Source: Kineosporia rhizophila
GTDB taxonomy: Bacteria > Actinomycetota > Actinomycetes > Actinomycetales > Kineosporiaceae
Assembly: GCF_021277265.1 (NCBI RefSeq)
Contig: NZ_JAJSOH010000014.1
Span: forward strand, 124,001-188,000
Direction: 5' to 3'
DNA length: 64,000 bases
Below, in pieces: positions 54,047 through 63,397 of the stretch. The translations under genes and the position numbers were made by a program. The notes beneath the pieces were generated by a model. It made no database searches and was not told the origin of the DNA. It saw only the letters and a list, made by a program, of their open reading frames with translations. The stretch's first letter is position 1. Every line of letters starts with the position of its first letter.

Positions 54047-54754
54047 GTGTGCAAGCATCCAGGGATGCAGCGCGCAGGTCTTCGTCTGGCCGGTTTCGTG
54101 GCCGTGCTGGTCACCCTGGGCCTGCTCACCACGTTCTTCCTGCCGGTCTCGGCCGACGGGCTCAGGGCCGGGGTGGACCGGTTCGGGGTCTTCGCGCTGC
54201 CGGTGTTCATGGCGGTCAGTGCCCTGCTGTCGCTGGTCTTCGTGCCCGGCCCGCTGCTGTCGGCCGCGTCCGGCGCGTTGTTCGGCACCGCCCTGGGGTT
54301 CACCTCCGGCCTGGTCACCTCGGTGGTCACGGCGGTGCTGGCCCTGCTCATCGCCCGCCGGGCGGGGGCCCCGGCGGTGGCCGAGCTCAGCAACGAACGG
54401 GTGCTGGCCCTGACCGACCTGGCCCGGGAGCACGGCACGCTCGCAGTGGTCCTGCAGCGGCTGATCCCCGGGATCCCGGACACCCCGCTGTCGTACGCGT
54501 TCGGCCTGATCGGGTTACGGGCTCACCAGATCGCGCTAGGCACGCTGATCGGCACGGCGCCCAGGGCGTTCGCCTACACGGCGCTCGGGGACGCGGCGGT
54601 GTCCGGGAACTCGGGCCTGGCGCTGGTGGCGAGCGGGGTGGGGATCGCCGTGAGTCTGGTCGCGGTGGTGGTCGGCGGCGTCCTGGTGCGCCGAAGGCGC
54701 CGGAACGCGCCCGACGACGGGCCGGCTGAGCCGGCCCGTCGGGGTGACGTCTAG
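54047..54754 (+). CDS. TVP38/TMEM64 (DedA-like) membrane protein
   Basis: A 235-residue protein with five to six membrane helices and the VTT domain: FVPGPLLSAASGALFGTALGFTSGLVTS and LQRLIPGIPDTPLSYAFGLIGLR. Family members are linked to lipid scrambling and membrane homeostasis. The start is GTG 54047 or ATG 54065, neither with a good ribosome site. The C-terminal codons contain an 11-bp hairpin. It probably shares the Nramp transcript. Confidence 0.82.
   Translation: MCKHPGMQRAGLRLAGFVAVLVTLGLLTTFFLPVSADGLRAGVDRFGVFALPVFMAVSALLSLVFVPGPLLSAASGALFGTALGFTSGLVTSVVTAVLALLIARRAGAPAVAELSNERVLALTDLAREHGTLAVVLQRLIPGIPDTPLSYAFGLIGLRAHQIALGTLIGTAPRAFAYTALGDAAVSGNSGLALVASGVGIAVSLVAVVVGGVLVRRRRRNAPDDGPAEPARRGDV
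54716..54740. terminator. Hairpin inside the last codons of the TVP38 gene
   Basis: Perfect 11-bp stem (54716-54726 with 54730-54740) with a 3-base loop, 11 bases before the stop of the TVP38 gene and 15 before the convergent GH26-like stop. Probably terminates in both directions, without T-runs. Confidence 0.6.
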
Positions 54755-55942
54755 CTAGGAACGGCGGATCTTGGCAATCATGGCCTTGTAACTGGCTGCC
54801 GCCCGGGGGTTCTGGGTGTCCGAGATGGCGCACCCGCAGTAGCGCGCGCTGTCGTTGAACAGCGAGACGAACCGGATCGAGCCCGGATCGGCGTTCTCGC
54901 GCCGCTGCAGCCAGTCGTAGACCACCTCGAAGAACCGCGGGTTGTCGCCGCCGGAGGCCCGGGACCCGGAGTAGACGCTGAACTCACCCACGGCGAACGG
55001 CACCCCCTTGGCGCGGGCGAAGTCGTACCAGTAGTCCCAGCCGTACTTCTGGGTGAAGTGCCGGTCGATGCTGGCCTGGCTGGTGTACGGCGACCACCAG
55101 TCGTAGGCGTCGAGCGCGATCACGTCGACCTTGCCGTCCACGTAGAGGCTCTCGACCGCGGCGACGGTGCCGTTCTGGGCCCCGCCCTCGTTGGGGTTGA
55201 ACACGATCTGCAGGCCCGGGGCGGCCGAGCGCAGCAGGTCGACCGCCCGGGAGAACTGCCCGCGCCAGTCCCCGGCGTCGGTGGCGTGCGAGAAGCAGCA
55301 GTTCATCTCCCAGCCCAGGCGCACCAGGGCGTCCGGGTCGACGGCGGCGATCTTCGTGCCCAGGTCCTTCCAGTTCTGGTCGCTGCCGGCGTTGCGGTCG
55401 TCGGTCCACAGCGGCACCGACAGGATGAAGTCGTCACGCTCGGCCCGGAAGCCGGCCGGCACCGTGGCGGCCCACCAGTCCTGCAGCTGGGCCCGCCAGT
55501 TGGTGCGGGTGGTGTAGGCGGCGACGTTGTCGACGGGGGCGCCCCGCCAGGCGGCGAACCGCGTGGCCCGGGTGCTGGAGTGCTCGAAGAAACCGCCGTC
55601 GCTCCAGGGCATTCCGGAGGCGTACCGTGACGGGCCGCCCGGTTCCGCAGTGGGAGTCACGGTGGGAGTCACGGTGGGAGTCACGGTGGGGGTCACAGTG
55701 GGCGTTGCGGTGGGTTCCTCGGTCGGACCGGCGGTCGGTGTCTCGGTCGGGATCGGGGTGTCCGGGTGGGCCAGGATGTAGTTGCGCACCGTCTGGTTCG
55801 CGTCCAGGGCCTGCTGCTGCGTGGGACTGGCCACCGCGCCGCCGTTCTCGGCATCCTCCGCGTAGGCGCCACCGGCTGCCACCCCGGCGGTGATCGCCAG
55901 GGCGGCGGCGAGCGCGGCACTGACCGGATGAATGCGTCTCAT
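54755..55942 (-). CDS. Secreted GH26-like hydrolase with TPTV-repeat linker
   Basis: A 395-residue exported paralogue of 11901-12872. Signal peptide to about 29; a spacer; a linker of TPTV repeats (about 70-100); then the catalytic domain starting SRYASGMPWSDGGFFEHS. Probable acid/base glutamate in LVRLGWEMN and nucleophile in FAVGEFS; both cysteine pairs (NCCFS, YCGCA) are kept. AGGAGAG lies before ATG 55942. The Thr/Pro linker is typical of exposed cell-surface enzymes. Substrate unknown. Confidence 0.82.
   Translation of the reverse strand: MRRIHPVSAALAAALAITAGVAAGGAYAEDAENGGAVASPTQQQALDANQTVRNYILAHPDTPIPTETPTAGPTEEPTATPTVTPTVTPTVTPTVTPTAEPGGPSRYASGMPWSDGGFFEHSSTRATRFAAWRGAPVDNVAAYTTRTNWRAQLQDWWAATVPAGFRAERDDFILSVPLWTDDRNAGSDQNWKDLGTKIAAVDPDALVRLGWEMNCCFSHATDAGDWRGQFSRAVDLLRSAAPGLQIVFNPNEGGAQNGTVAAVESLYVDGKVDVIALDAYDWWSPYTSQASIDRHFTQKYGWDYWYDFARAKGVPFAVGEFSVYSGSRASGGDNPRFFEVVYDWLQRRENADPGSIRFVSLFNDSARYCGCAISDTQNPRAAASYKAMIAKIRRS
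55650..55709 (-). repeat. 12-bp tandem repeat encoding the TPTV linker
   Basis: Five 12-base units in a row starting at 55650: three identical (plus-strand GTGGGAGTCACG), then two variants. They encode the Thr/Pro/Val linker of the hydrolase on the minus strand and are prone to length change. Confidence 0.9.
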
Positions 55943-55991
55943 GGGCTCTCCTGTGGGTCCGTCCGATCCGGCGGATACGGCAAAAGCCGCC

Positions 55992-56013
55992 GAGGGCAGC
56001 GGTTTCTGCCCTC
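55992..56013 (-). promoter_or_regulatory. Leader hairpin of the GH26-like gene
   Basis: 8-bp perfect stem (55992-55999 with 56006-56013) with a 6-base loop, about 50 bases before the start codon in the untranslated leader. It is followed on the minus strand by GGCGGCTTTTGCCG, so it could act as an attenuator. No known riboswitch is recognised. Confidence 0.35.
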
Positions 56014-56109
56014 GATGACCCATTCGGAGAACGTTGTGATCAACTCACCTGCACCGGTGACCGCTCCACCCGTACGGGGGACAGGCATCTGGGGGGTATC
56101 CGGCAAAAC

Positions 56110-56150
56110 GACAGCAGGACCCGTGACCGGCGGCCACGGATCCTGCTGTT
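56110..56150 (-). terminator. Terminator of the sugar ABC operon
   Basis: A 15-bp stem with one mismatch (56111-56125 with 56135-56149), downstream of the ChvE-like stop on the minus strand and followed there by CGTTTTGCC. A good intrinsic terminator. Confidence 0.8.
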
Positions 56151-56164
56151 GCGTTCTCGGGGGA

Positions 56165-57289
56165 CTACTTGGTGAGCGGGCCGAGCGTCGGGTCGTCGGC
56201 GTAGGCCTCGGCCGCGTTCTCCTTGGTCACGATCACCGGGTCGAGCAGGTACGACGGGATGACCTTGACGCCGTTGTCGTAGGACTCGGTGTCGTTGACC
56301 TCGGGCTCGTCGCCGGCCTGCAGCGACTTGACCATGGTGATGGTCTGGGCCACCAGCTTGCGGGTGTCCTTGTTGATCGTGGAGTACTGCTTACCGGCCA
56401 TGATCGACTTCACCGACTCCACCTCGGAGTCCTGACCGGTCACCACCGGCACCGGCTTGCCGGCCCCCTCGACCGAGGTGAGGATGGCGCGGGCCAGGTT
56501 GTCGTTCGGCGACAGCACCCCGTCCAGCTCCTTGTCCCCGGTGTAGGCCGAGTTCAGCAGCGAGTCCATCCGCGACTGGGCGTTCTCGGCCTCCCAGCCC
56601 TGGGTGGCGGTCTGCTTGATGTCGGTCTGCTTCGAGCCCACCACCACGTCACCGGACTCGATGGCCGGCTGCAGGATGCTCATCGCGCCGTCGAAGAACA
56701 CCTTGGAGTTGTTGTCGTCCGGCGAACCGGAGAACAGCTCGATCGTGTACGGGCCGTTCGGCTTCTTGGCCTTCATCCCGTCCAGCAGCGCCTGGCCCTG
56801 CAGCTCGCCCACCTTGAAGTTGTCGAAGGCGACGTAGTAGTCCAGGTCGGGGGTGTTGGCGATCAGCCGGTCGTAGGCGATCACCGTGGCCCCGGACTGC
56901 TTGGCCTGGGCCACCTGGGTGGACAGCTGCTTGGCGTCGGTGGCCCCGATGACGATCACCTTGGCGCCCTTGGTGACCATCGCGTTGATCTGCTGCTGCT
57001 GGTCGGCCACGGTGGTGGAGGCCCCGGCGTACTGCACGTCGGCCTGGAAACCGGCCTCCTTCAGGCCGTTCGTGAACAGGTCGCCGGCCAGCACCCAGTT
57101 CTCCGAGGTCTTGGCCGGCAGCGCCACGCCGACCAGCGAGTCGGCGGCGAAGCCCGCCTCGGCCTCGCCCGTGCTGCCGCCACCGCCGGAGCCGGAGTCG
57201 CCCTCGTCGTCGCGCTCGGAACCGCACGCGGTCAGGACCAGAAGTGCTGCGGCGCCGAGGACGACGCCCTTGGTGAGGAGATTACGCAT
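56165..57289 (-). CDS. chvE: ChvE-like sugar-binding lipoprotein
   Basis: A 374-residue periplasmic-type sugar-binding protein (family 4, ChvE/XylF). Lipobox LTAC at about residue 22, then VGVALPAKTSENWVLAGDLF, IVIGATDAKQL, AYDRLI and VLSPNDNLARAIL, typical of multiple-sugar or xylose binders. It delivers pentoses or hexoses to the permease. ATG 57289 has GGAGGG about 10 bases upstream; ATG 57307 is possible. It is the third gene of the operon, 62 bases after the permease. Confidence 0.9.
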   Translation of the reverse strand: MRNLLTKGVVLGAAALLVLTACGSERDDEGDSGSGGGGSTGEAEAGFAADSLVGVALPAKTSENWVLAGDLFTNGLKEAGFQADVQYAGASTTVADQQQQINAMVTKGAKVIVIGATDAKQLSTQVAQAKQSGATVIAYDRLIANTPDLDYYVAFDNFKVGELQGQALLDGMKAKKPNGPYTIELFSGSPDDNNSKVFFDGAMSILQPAIESGDVVVGSKQTDIKQTATQGWEAENAQSRMDSLLNSAYTGDKELDGVLSPNDNLARAILTSVEGAGKPVPVVTGQDSEVESVKSIMAGKQYSTINKDTRKLVAQTITMVKSLQAGDEPEVNDTESYDNGVKVIPSYLLDPVIVTKENAAEAYADDPTLGPLTK

Positions 57290-57351
57290 GCTGGATCGGC
57301 CCTCCATTGGGTTGGTGAACAGCATCGTTCGGTGATTCGCGGGCAGGTGAA

Positions 57352-58656
57352 TCAACTTGCCGGGGTGGTCGTGCGGTCCTGGTGGCCGCCGTCGGCCAGC
57401 GAGACCAGGCCCGGGTCCGGGGGATCGGACCGGAAGGGGCGGGTCAGCGCTTCGATCACCGAGAAGCGGCCCTGGTTCTTGTTGTAGACGTCGAGGGCGA
57501 CGGCGGCCAGCAGGAACAGGCCCTTGATGATCTGCACCATGTCCGAGCCGGTGCCGATCAGCTGCAGGCCGTTGCTCAGCACCGCCATCACCAGACCACC
57601 GACGATGGCCCCGCTGATCGTGCCGAGACCGCCGGAGACCGCGGCGCCGCCGATGAAAACGGCTGCGATGGCGTCCAGTTCCCAGCTCAGGCCGTCCTGC
57701 GGGCCGGAGGCCGTGGAGCGGGCCACGTAGATCATGCCGGCCAGCGCGGCGAGCACCGACATGTTCATCATGACCATGAAGTTGACCCGCCGGAGCTTGA
57801 CCCCGGACAGCTCGGCGGCCCGGGCGTTGCCGCCGACCGCGTAGATGTAGCGGCCGCCCGCGGTGTTCCGGGTGTAGAACGAGTAGGCCACGGCCAGCAC
57901 GAGCAGGATGATCCCGGAGATCGGGAAGCTGGTGCCGACCCGGCCGCCGGCGAAGCGCAGGGTCACGTAGACCACCAGGGCCAGCAGCACGGCGATCCGC
58001 ACACCGGTGATCCACAGCGGGGCGGGGGTGGCCCCCTCCATCTGCCGGCGCACCTGGCGGGCCCGCAGTTCCCGCACCACCACGGCCACGCAGATCACCA
58101 GGCCGAGGATCAGCGTCGGGTTGTTGTACCCGGTGTCCGGTCCCACCTCGGGCAGGTACCCGGCCCCGATGTCGCGGAAACCCTCGGGCACCGGCACGGT
58201 GTCGGCGTTGCCGATGTACTGGTTGCCGCCGCGGAACAGCAGCATGCCGGCCAGCGTGACGATGAAGGCGGGCACCCCGATGTAGGCCACCCAGAAGCCC
58301 TGCCAGGCACCGATCGCCGCCCCGACGATCAGCCCGAGCAGGATGCCCAGCGGCCAGGGCAGGTCGTTCTCGGCCATCTGCTTGGCCACCACGATGCCGG
58401 TGAACGCGGCCACCGAGCCGACCGAGAGGTCGATGTGCCCGGCCACGATCACCATCAGCATGCCGATGCTCAGGATCGAGATGTAGGCGTACCCCTGGAT
58501 CAGCGACATCAGGTTGCCCGAGGTGAGCAGCAGCCCGTCGGTGCGGATCTGGAAGAACAGGATGATCGCCACCAGGGTGAAGATCATCCCGAACTGGCGG
58601 GCGTTCGAGGTGCCGCCGCCGAAGAGGAAGCGCTGCAGGTCTCTCACGTAGTTCAT
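57352..58656 (-). CDS. Sugar ABC transporter permease (MmsB/XylH type)
   Basis: A 434-residue permease of the ribose/xylose class with about 12 hydrophobic helices. Family segments are [25 protein letters not shown] and [29 protein letters not shown]. It forms the membrane channel of the importer. The ATG overlaps the ATPase stop (58653-58656). Longer than ribose permeases, as expected for the MmsB/XylH group. Confidence 0.93.
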   Translation of the reverse strand: MNYVRDLQRFLFGGGTSNARQFGMIFTLVAIILFFQIRTDGLLLTSGNLMSLIQGYAYISILSIGMLMVIVAGHIDLSVGSVAAFTGIVVAKQMAENDLPWPLGILLGLIVGAAIGAWQGFWVAYIGVPAFIVTLAGMLLFRGGNQYIGNADTVPVPEGFRDIGAGYLPEVGPDTGYNNPTLILGLVICVAVVVRELRARQVRRQMEGATPAPLWITGVRIAVLLALVVYVTLRFAGGRVGTSFPISGIILLVLAVAYSFYTRNTAGGRYIYAVGGNARAAELSGVKLRRVNFMVMMNMSVLAALAGMIYVARSTASGPQDGLSWELDAIAAVFIGGAAVSGGLGTISGAIVGGLVMAVLSNGLQLIGTGSDMVQIIKGLFLLAAVALDVYNKNQGRFSVIEALTRPFRSDPPDPGLVSLADGGHQDRTTTPAS

Positions 58657-60200
58657 CGGGTCGGCATCCTCTTCGTCGAGGTCATCTTCTTCATCAGCGT
58701 CTCCGGATCGGCCTCGCCCCGGCGGGTCTCACCGGTGATCTGCCCCTCGGCCACGGTGTAGATCCGGTCGCACAGGCCGATCAGCTCGGGCAGTTCCGAC
58801 GAGATCACGATCACGCCGCGGCCCTGGGCGGCGAGGGACTGGATGATCCCGTAGATCTCGTACTTGGCCCCGACGTCGATGCCCCGGGTGGGCTCGTCCA
58901 GGATCAGCAGGTCCGGGTCGGTGAACATCCACTTGGCCAGCACCACCTTCTGCTGGTTGCCGCCGGAGAGTTTCACCACCCCCTCGTCCACCGTGGGGGT
59001 CTTGATCCGCAGGCTCTTGCGGTAGCTCTCGGCCTCGCGGTACTGCGCGGCCTTGTCCAGCACGCCGCGGTGGGTGATCTTGCCGAGTTTGGCGGCCACC
59101 ACCGAGGTCTTGATGTCGTCGAGCAGGTTCAGCCCGATCGCCTTGCGGTCCTCGCTGACGTAGGCCAGGCCGTGCCGGATCGCGTCGGCCACCGACTTCA
59201 GCTCGACCTCCCGGCCGTCCTTGAAGATCCGGCCGTGCAGGTAGACCCCGTACGAGCGGCCGAACAGGCTCATCGCCAGCTCGGTGCGCCCGGCCCCCAT
59301 CAGGCCGGCGAAACCCACGATCTCGCCGCGCCGTACGGTGAAGCTCGAGCCCTTGCAGACCAGCCGCTCGGTCGAGATCGGATGGCGCACGGTCCAGTCG
59401 CGCACCTCGAAGAACACGTCCTGGATCTGGGGAGTGTGCGGTGGGAAGCGGCTGTTCAGCTCCCGCCCGACCATGCCGCGCACGATCCGGTCCTCGTCGG
59501 CGCCGGAGGCGGCGACGTCCAGGGTCTCGATCGTGCGGCCGTCGCGCAGGATCGTGATCGAGTCGGCGACCGCCTCGATCTCGTTCAGCTTGTGCGAGAT
59601 CATGATCGAGGTGATGCCCCGCTCGCGGAAACCGCGCAGCAGGTCGAGCAGGTGCCGGGAGTCGGTCTCGTTCAGGGCGGCCGTCGGCTCGTCGAGGATC
59701 AGCAGCTGCACGTCCTTGGCGAACGCCTTGGCGATCTCCACCAGCTGCTGCTTGCCCACCCCGATGTCCTTGACCAGGGTGTCCGGGTCGTCCCGGAGCC
59801 CGACCATCTCCATCAGCTGCAAGGCCCTGTGGTTGGCGCTCTTCCAGTCGATCCGGCCGAACCGCCGCGGCTCGTTGCCGAGGAAGATGTTCTCGGTGAT
59901 CGACATGCCCGGCACCAGGGCCAGCTCCTGGTGGATGATCACGATGCCGGCCCGCTCGCTGGCCCGGATGTCGGCGAACCGGGTCTCCTCGCCGCGGTAG
60001 ACGATCGAACCCTGGTACGAGCCGTAGGGGTAGACACCGCTGAGAACCTTCATCAGCGTGGACTTTCCGGCGCCGTTCTCGCCGCAGATCGCGTGGATCT
60101 CGCCGGGGCGCACGACGAGGTTCACGTCCGCGAGGGCCTTGACCCCCGGAAACTCCTTGGTGATCGAGCGCATCTCCAGGAGTGGCCCAGCGGCATCCAT
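58653..60200 (-). CDS. Sugar ABC transporter ATPase, two domains (MmsA/XylG type)
   Basis: A 515-residue protein with two fused ABC domains. First: Walker [10 protein letters not shown], signature [13 protein letters not shown], Walker [14 protein letters not shown]. Second: the degenerate Walker [10 protein letters not shown] usual in this class, signature [15 protein letters not shown], Walker [15 protein letters not shown]. It powers uptake of a sugar. GGAGGATGC lies before ATG 60200. First gene of the operon, divergent from the ROK regulator. Confidence 0.95.
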   Translation of the reverse strand: MDAAGPLLEMRSITKEFPGVKALADVNLVVRPGEIHAICGENGAGKSTLMKVLSGVYPYGSYQGSIVYRGEETRFADIRASERAGIVIIHQELALVPGMSITENIFLGNEPRRFGRIDWKSANHRALQLMEMVGLRDDPDTLVKDIGVGKQQLVEIAKAFAKDVQLLILDEPTAALNETDSRHLLDLLRGFRERGITSIMISHKLNEIEAVADSITILRDGRTIETLDVAASGADEDRIVRGMVGRELNSRFPPHTPQIQDVFFEVRDWTVRHPISTERLVCKGSSFTVRRGEIVGFAGLMGAGRTELAMSLFGRSYGVYLHGRIFKDGREVELKSVADAIRHGLAYVSEDRKAIGLNLLDDIKTSVVAAKLGKITHRGVLDKAAQYREAESYRKSLRIKTPTVDEGVVKLSGGNQQKVVLAKWMFTDPDLLILDEPTRGIDVGAKYEIYGIIQSLAAQGRGVIVISSELPELIGLCDRIYTVAEGQITGETRRGEADPETLMKKMTSTKRMPTR

Positions 60201-60290
60201 GCATCCTCCAAAGGTGCTGCCGCGAAAACTTTTCGGTTTCCACGGCCTGGTGTGACCGTTCCCCGCACCGCATCGTCCGTTGCTCGACGA

Positions 60291-60320
60291 ACGCTAAATT
60301 CAATTGTTTTACTAAGTCAA
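60291..60320 (-). promoter_or_regulatory. Promoter and AT-rich operator region of the sugar operon
   Basis: On the minus strand, TTGACT (60320-60315) and TAGCGT (60296-60291) are separated by 18 bases and resemble -35 and -10. The spacer is an AT-rich patch with CAATTG at its centre, the sort of site ROK regulators bind. It lies between the divergent ATPase and ROK genes. Confidence 0.55.
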
Positions 60321-60368
60321 CGGCGTCCCGCGACTGTGTCGACGAACGGTGAGGGAAGGGGGTTGACT

Positions 60369-61595
60369 GTGCGCCAGAGGGGAACCAACCTCCCGAAGGT
60401 CGGCCAGTACAACCGGGCCGTGGTGCTGGACAAGATCCAGTTCTCGGACGGGGTCAGCCGGGTGGAGATCGCGGAACTGACCGGGTTGACGCCGCAGACG
60501 GTCTCCGGCATTGTTCGCCGTCTGATCGCCGAAGGCATCGTGCGGGAAGACGGTGTCGGCCTGTCCAACGGCGGCAAGCCGCGAATGCGCTTGCGGGTCA
60601 ACGCTTCTTCCGGGCGGGCCGTCGGCGTGCACTTCGACCCGGCCGAACTGTCCTGTGTGGTGGTCGATCTCATGGGTCACCCGCTGGGCAGCCTGCGCCG
60701 ACCGACGCCGCCCGACGCCGATCCTGCGAGTATCGCTGCGGCCGTGGCCGATCTGGTGGACAAGGTGCTGGCCGGTGCGGGCGTACCCCGGGAAGACGTG
60801 CTAGGTCTCGGTTTTGTAACGCCCGGTCCGATCGCCCACGAGGACGGGCTGCTGATCAGCCCGCCGCAGCTCTCCGACTGGAATCGGGTGCCCCTGAAAC
60901 GGCTCGTCGCGGAGGCCACCGGATTACCGGTCACCCTCGACAACGACGCGACCGCGGCCGCGATCGGCGAACGCTGGGCCGGGGCCGGCCGAGGCGTGGC
61001 CAACGTGGCCTTCTTCTTCGTCGGCACCGGGGTCGGCGGCGGGCTCATCCTCAACCACCAGGTGCACCGCGGGGGCTCGATGAACGCGGCCGAGTTCGGC
61101 CACACCTCGGTGTATCCCGACGGCCCGGCCTGCTACTGCGGGAACCGGGGCTGCCTGGAGGCGCTGATCAGCCCCAAGGCGATCACGGCCGACGTGCGGC
61201 GCCGGCTCGAGGCCGGCCAGGGCCGGGGGTCGGCGCTACGGCAGCTGCCCGTGCTGGAACACGAGGCGATCTACCGCGCCGCCGCCCAGGGCGACGAGTT
61301 CGCCGGGCAGATCGTCGCGATCGCCGCCGAGCACCTGGCCACGGTGGTGGTCAACGTGGTGAACATCGTCGACGTCGACCTGGTGGTGCTGGGCGGGCAC
61401 GGCCTGCGCCATGTGGAGGAGCGGTTCCGCAGCACCGTGGAACAGGCGCTGCAGACCCGCCCGATGGCCCGGCGCATCCGCACCGCCCGGGTCGAACTCT
61501 CGCCCCTGGCCCGCGACGCGGTCGCGATCGGCGGAGCGGCCCTGGTGCTCTACGCCACCTACTCGCCCCAGGTGTCCGACCTGCTCTCGTTGTGA
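60369..61595 (+). CDS. ROK-family transcriptional regulator
   Basis: A 408-residue ROK regulator: winged helix (VSRVEIAELTGLTPQTVSGIVRRLIAEGIV) and a sugar-kinase-like domain with LGFVTPGPI, DNDATAAAIGERWAGAG and the zinc motif CYCGNRGCLEAL. Such proteins repress sugar uptake genes and release when the sugar binds. The divergent sugar ABC operon is the likely target. GTG 60369 is chosen for GGGAAGGGGG upstream; TTG 60363 is possible. A much longer upstream open frame is the shadow of the ATPase gene. Confidence 0.92.
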   Translation: MRQRGTNLPKVGQYNRAVVLDKIQFSDGVSRVEIAELTGLTPQTVSGIVRRLIAEGIVREDGVGLSNGGKPRMRLRVNASSGRAVGVHFDPAELSCVVVDLMGHPLGSLRRPTPPDADPASIAAAVADLVDKVLAGAGVPREDVLGLGFVTPGPIAHEDGLLISPPQLSDWNRVPLKRLVAEATGLPVTLDNDATAAAIGERWAGAGRGVANVAFFFVGTGVGGGLILNHQVHRGGSMNAAEFGHTSVYPDGPACYCGNRGCLEALISPKAITADVRRRLEAGQGRGSALRQLPVLEHEAIYRAAAQGDEFAGQIVAIAAEHLATVVVNVVNIVDVDLVVLGGHGLRHVEERFRSTVEQALQTRPMARRIRTARVELSPLARDAVAIGGAALVLYATYSPQVSDLLSL

Positions 61596-61599
61596 AGCC

Positions 61600-62061
61600 T
61601 CAGCGGCGACGGGCCACTGACAGGGAGACCACGAACTGGCCGCCGCCGGAGTCCACCGCCGCACTGACCGGCAGGTCGGGCGCGAGGCGGGAGAACCGGT
61701 CTTCCAGCCACTGCGCGGTCTCGGTGGCGTCCTTCTTGTCCGGGCAGCGGGCCACCACCTCACGTCCGCCCTTACGGTGCAGGCGCTCGGCCACCGCCAG
61801 CAGCGGCGCCGGATCGGCGATCATCGGGCCGGTCGGCCAGGGGATGACCGGCGTGACCGCACCCTTCTTGGTGTTGCAGGCCCGGTGGGCCAGCCGCTCC
61901 GCCCCGGCGAAGTCGTTACCCACCTTGGCCCTCGGCTTGTTGGTCCGGGCGTCGACACTGGGACCACGATCGTCGTTCACCGATGCTTCGGGATCAACCG
62001 GCTCGTCGCAGACCCAGCATCGCCAACCATCGTGCTCACCGACGTCTTCAAGCTGACTCAT
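61600..62061 (-). CDS. Small CxxC/HxxC zinc-finger-like protein
   Basis: A 153-residue soluble protein. Near the N-terminus it has WRCWVCDEPV and 50 residues later LAHRACNTKKG, a CxxC plus HxxC pattern as in HNH or zinc-finger proteins; the basic, proline-rich segment after it and the last 60 residues (a small alpha/beta domain) are not recognised. HNH nuclease catalytic residues are not clear. ATG 62061 has no ribosome site and is 8 bases after TAGCGT, so probably leaderless. Convergent with the ROK gene. Confidence 0.6.
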   Translation of the reverse strand: MSQLEDVGEHDGWRCWVCDEPVDPEASVNDDRGPSVDARTNKPRAKVGNDFAGAERLAHRACNTKKGAVTPVIPWPTGPMIADPAPLLAVAERLHRKGGREVVARCPDKKDATETAQWLEDRFSRLAPDLPVSAAVDSGGGQFVVSLSVARRR

Positions 62062-62075
62062 GGAGGTACACGCTA
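62061..62075 (-). promoter_or_regulatory. TAGCGT -10 for a leaderless transcript
   Basis: On the minus strand TAGCGT (62075-62070) lies 8 bases before ATG 62061, the same geometry as at 14335-14349. No clear -35. Confidence 0.4.
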
Positions 62076-62126
62076 GCCAACGGGTGCATGTGCGGGGCTG
62101 GGAACGGCCGGTGGGGGAGACCGCAG

Positions 62127-63386
62127 GTGGGTGGAGAAAAGGATTTGCGGTCGGAACGGCCGGTCGCCTTCGCTGAGCCGATGCGCGGACGACGGGTGTT
62201 CGGGACGCTGCTCGGCGCGGTTCTGGTTCTGGGGATCGCGGATTCGCTGTCACAGCCCTACCTGGCGCTGTTCGCGGCGGTCGAGGCCGGGATGCAGCCG
62301 TTCCAGGTGGGGGTGCTGGCCTCGGCGACCGGGCTGGGCGGGATCGTGATCAGCACCTGGCTCGGGCACCGCTTCGACCGGGCGCCCACCCGCTTCTACA
62401 TCGTGCTGGCCTGCCTGGGCGGAGCGGCCGGCTACGCCCTGCTCACCGTCACCCGCGGGTTCTGGCCGCTGCTCCTGCTGTCGCTGACCCTGCTGGGGGT
62501 CGTGGCGGTCGCCTTCCCCCAGCTGTTCGCCCTCGCCCGGCAGGTCATGGGCGACTCCGAAGGCGCGCGCTGGGCGGCGCCGGTGCTGCGGTCGGGCTGG
62601 TCACTGGCCTGGGCCCTGGGACCGCTGCTGGGGGCGCTGATCCTGGCCCGCTACAGCTTTTCCGGGCTCTTCTGGGCCAGCGCCGCGGTACTGCTGGGGG
62701 CCGCGCTGATGGTTCTGGTGGTGCCGATGAAAGTCGGCCCGGGGCAGGTGACGGCCACCGAAGCGGTGGCCCGCGTACCGCTGCCGCGCGCCCCGATCGT
62801 GCTGCTCACGCTCGGCGTGGCGCTGTTCTTCACCTCGATGATCGCCGGTTCGCTGGTGCTGCCCTTCTACGTCACCGACGAACTGGACCTGCCCGCCTCC
62901 CGCATGGGCCTGCTGTTCAGCGCCTGCGCCGCGGTGGAGGTGGTGGTGGCCCTGGGGCTGGCGCTGATTCCGCCCGACTGGGGCCGGGCCTGGCTGGTTC
63001 CCGGTGGAATGCTGCTGATGACCGGTTATTTCGCGATCACCATGCTGTCCCAGGATCTGACCGGGCTGTTACTCGGCCAGATAGCGCGCGGGGCAGCGAT
63101 TGCCGTGGTGGGCGCCGCCGGAATCGTCTATTTCCAGGACGTGATGGCCCCGGCGGTCGGGCGGGCCACCACTCTGTTCTCCAACGCCACCACCGCCGGC
63201 GTCCTCGGCGCGGGGCTGTTGGCCGGCTCGTGGCTGGAGGTCTTCAGCTACCGCTGGTCTCTGGCCCTGTGCGGTGCCACCGCCCTGCTCGGGGCGGTGG
63301 CGTTCGCCTGGGGCGGCAGGCAGCTCTCGAACCAGACTGAGGACGAGGGGACCCGGCCCGTGGAGCCGGGTCCCCTCGTCCTGTGA
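62127..63386 (+). CDS. MFS transporter
   Basis: A 419-residue major facilitator with 12 predicted helices. The first loop has LGHRFDRAPTRFYIV, matching the family's motif A (GxxxDRxGRR), and it resembles sugar or drug efflux members. The start is uncertain: GTG 62127 has GGGGGAGA six bases upstream, ATG 62181 lies right at the first helix. The last codons include an 18-bp hairpin. Not clearly part of any operon; substrate unknown. Confidence 0.85.
   Translation: MGGEKDLRSERPVAFAEPMRGRRVFGTLLGAVLVLGIADSLSQPYLALFAAVEAGMQPFQVGVLASATGLGGIVISTWLGHRFDRAPTRFYIVLACLGGAAGYALLTVTRGFWPLLLLSLTLLGVVAVAFPQLFALARQVMGDSEGARWAAPVLRSGWSLAWALGPLLGALILARYSFSGLFWASAAVLLGAALMVLVVPMKVGPGQVTATEAVARVPLPRAPIVLLTLGVALFFTSMIAGSLVLPFYVTDELDLPASRMGLLFSACAAVEVVVALGLALIPPDWGRAWLVPGGMLLMTGYFAITMLSQDLTGLLLGQIARGAAIAVVGAAGIVYFQDVMAPAVGRATTLFSNATTAGVLGAGLLAGSWLEVFSYRWSLALCGATALLGAVAFAWGGRQLSNQTEDEGTRPVEPGPLVL
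63340..63382. terminator. 18-bp hairpin inside the MFS gene's last codons
   Basis: A perfect 18-bp stem (63340-63357 with 63365-63382) around a 7-base loop, ending one base before the MFS stop codon and 16 bases before the convergent hydrolase stop. It should terminate both genes. Confidence 0.75.
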
Positions 63387-63397
63387 TCGGGTTCTGG

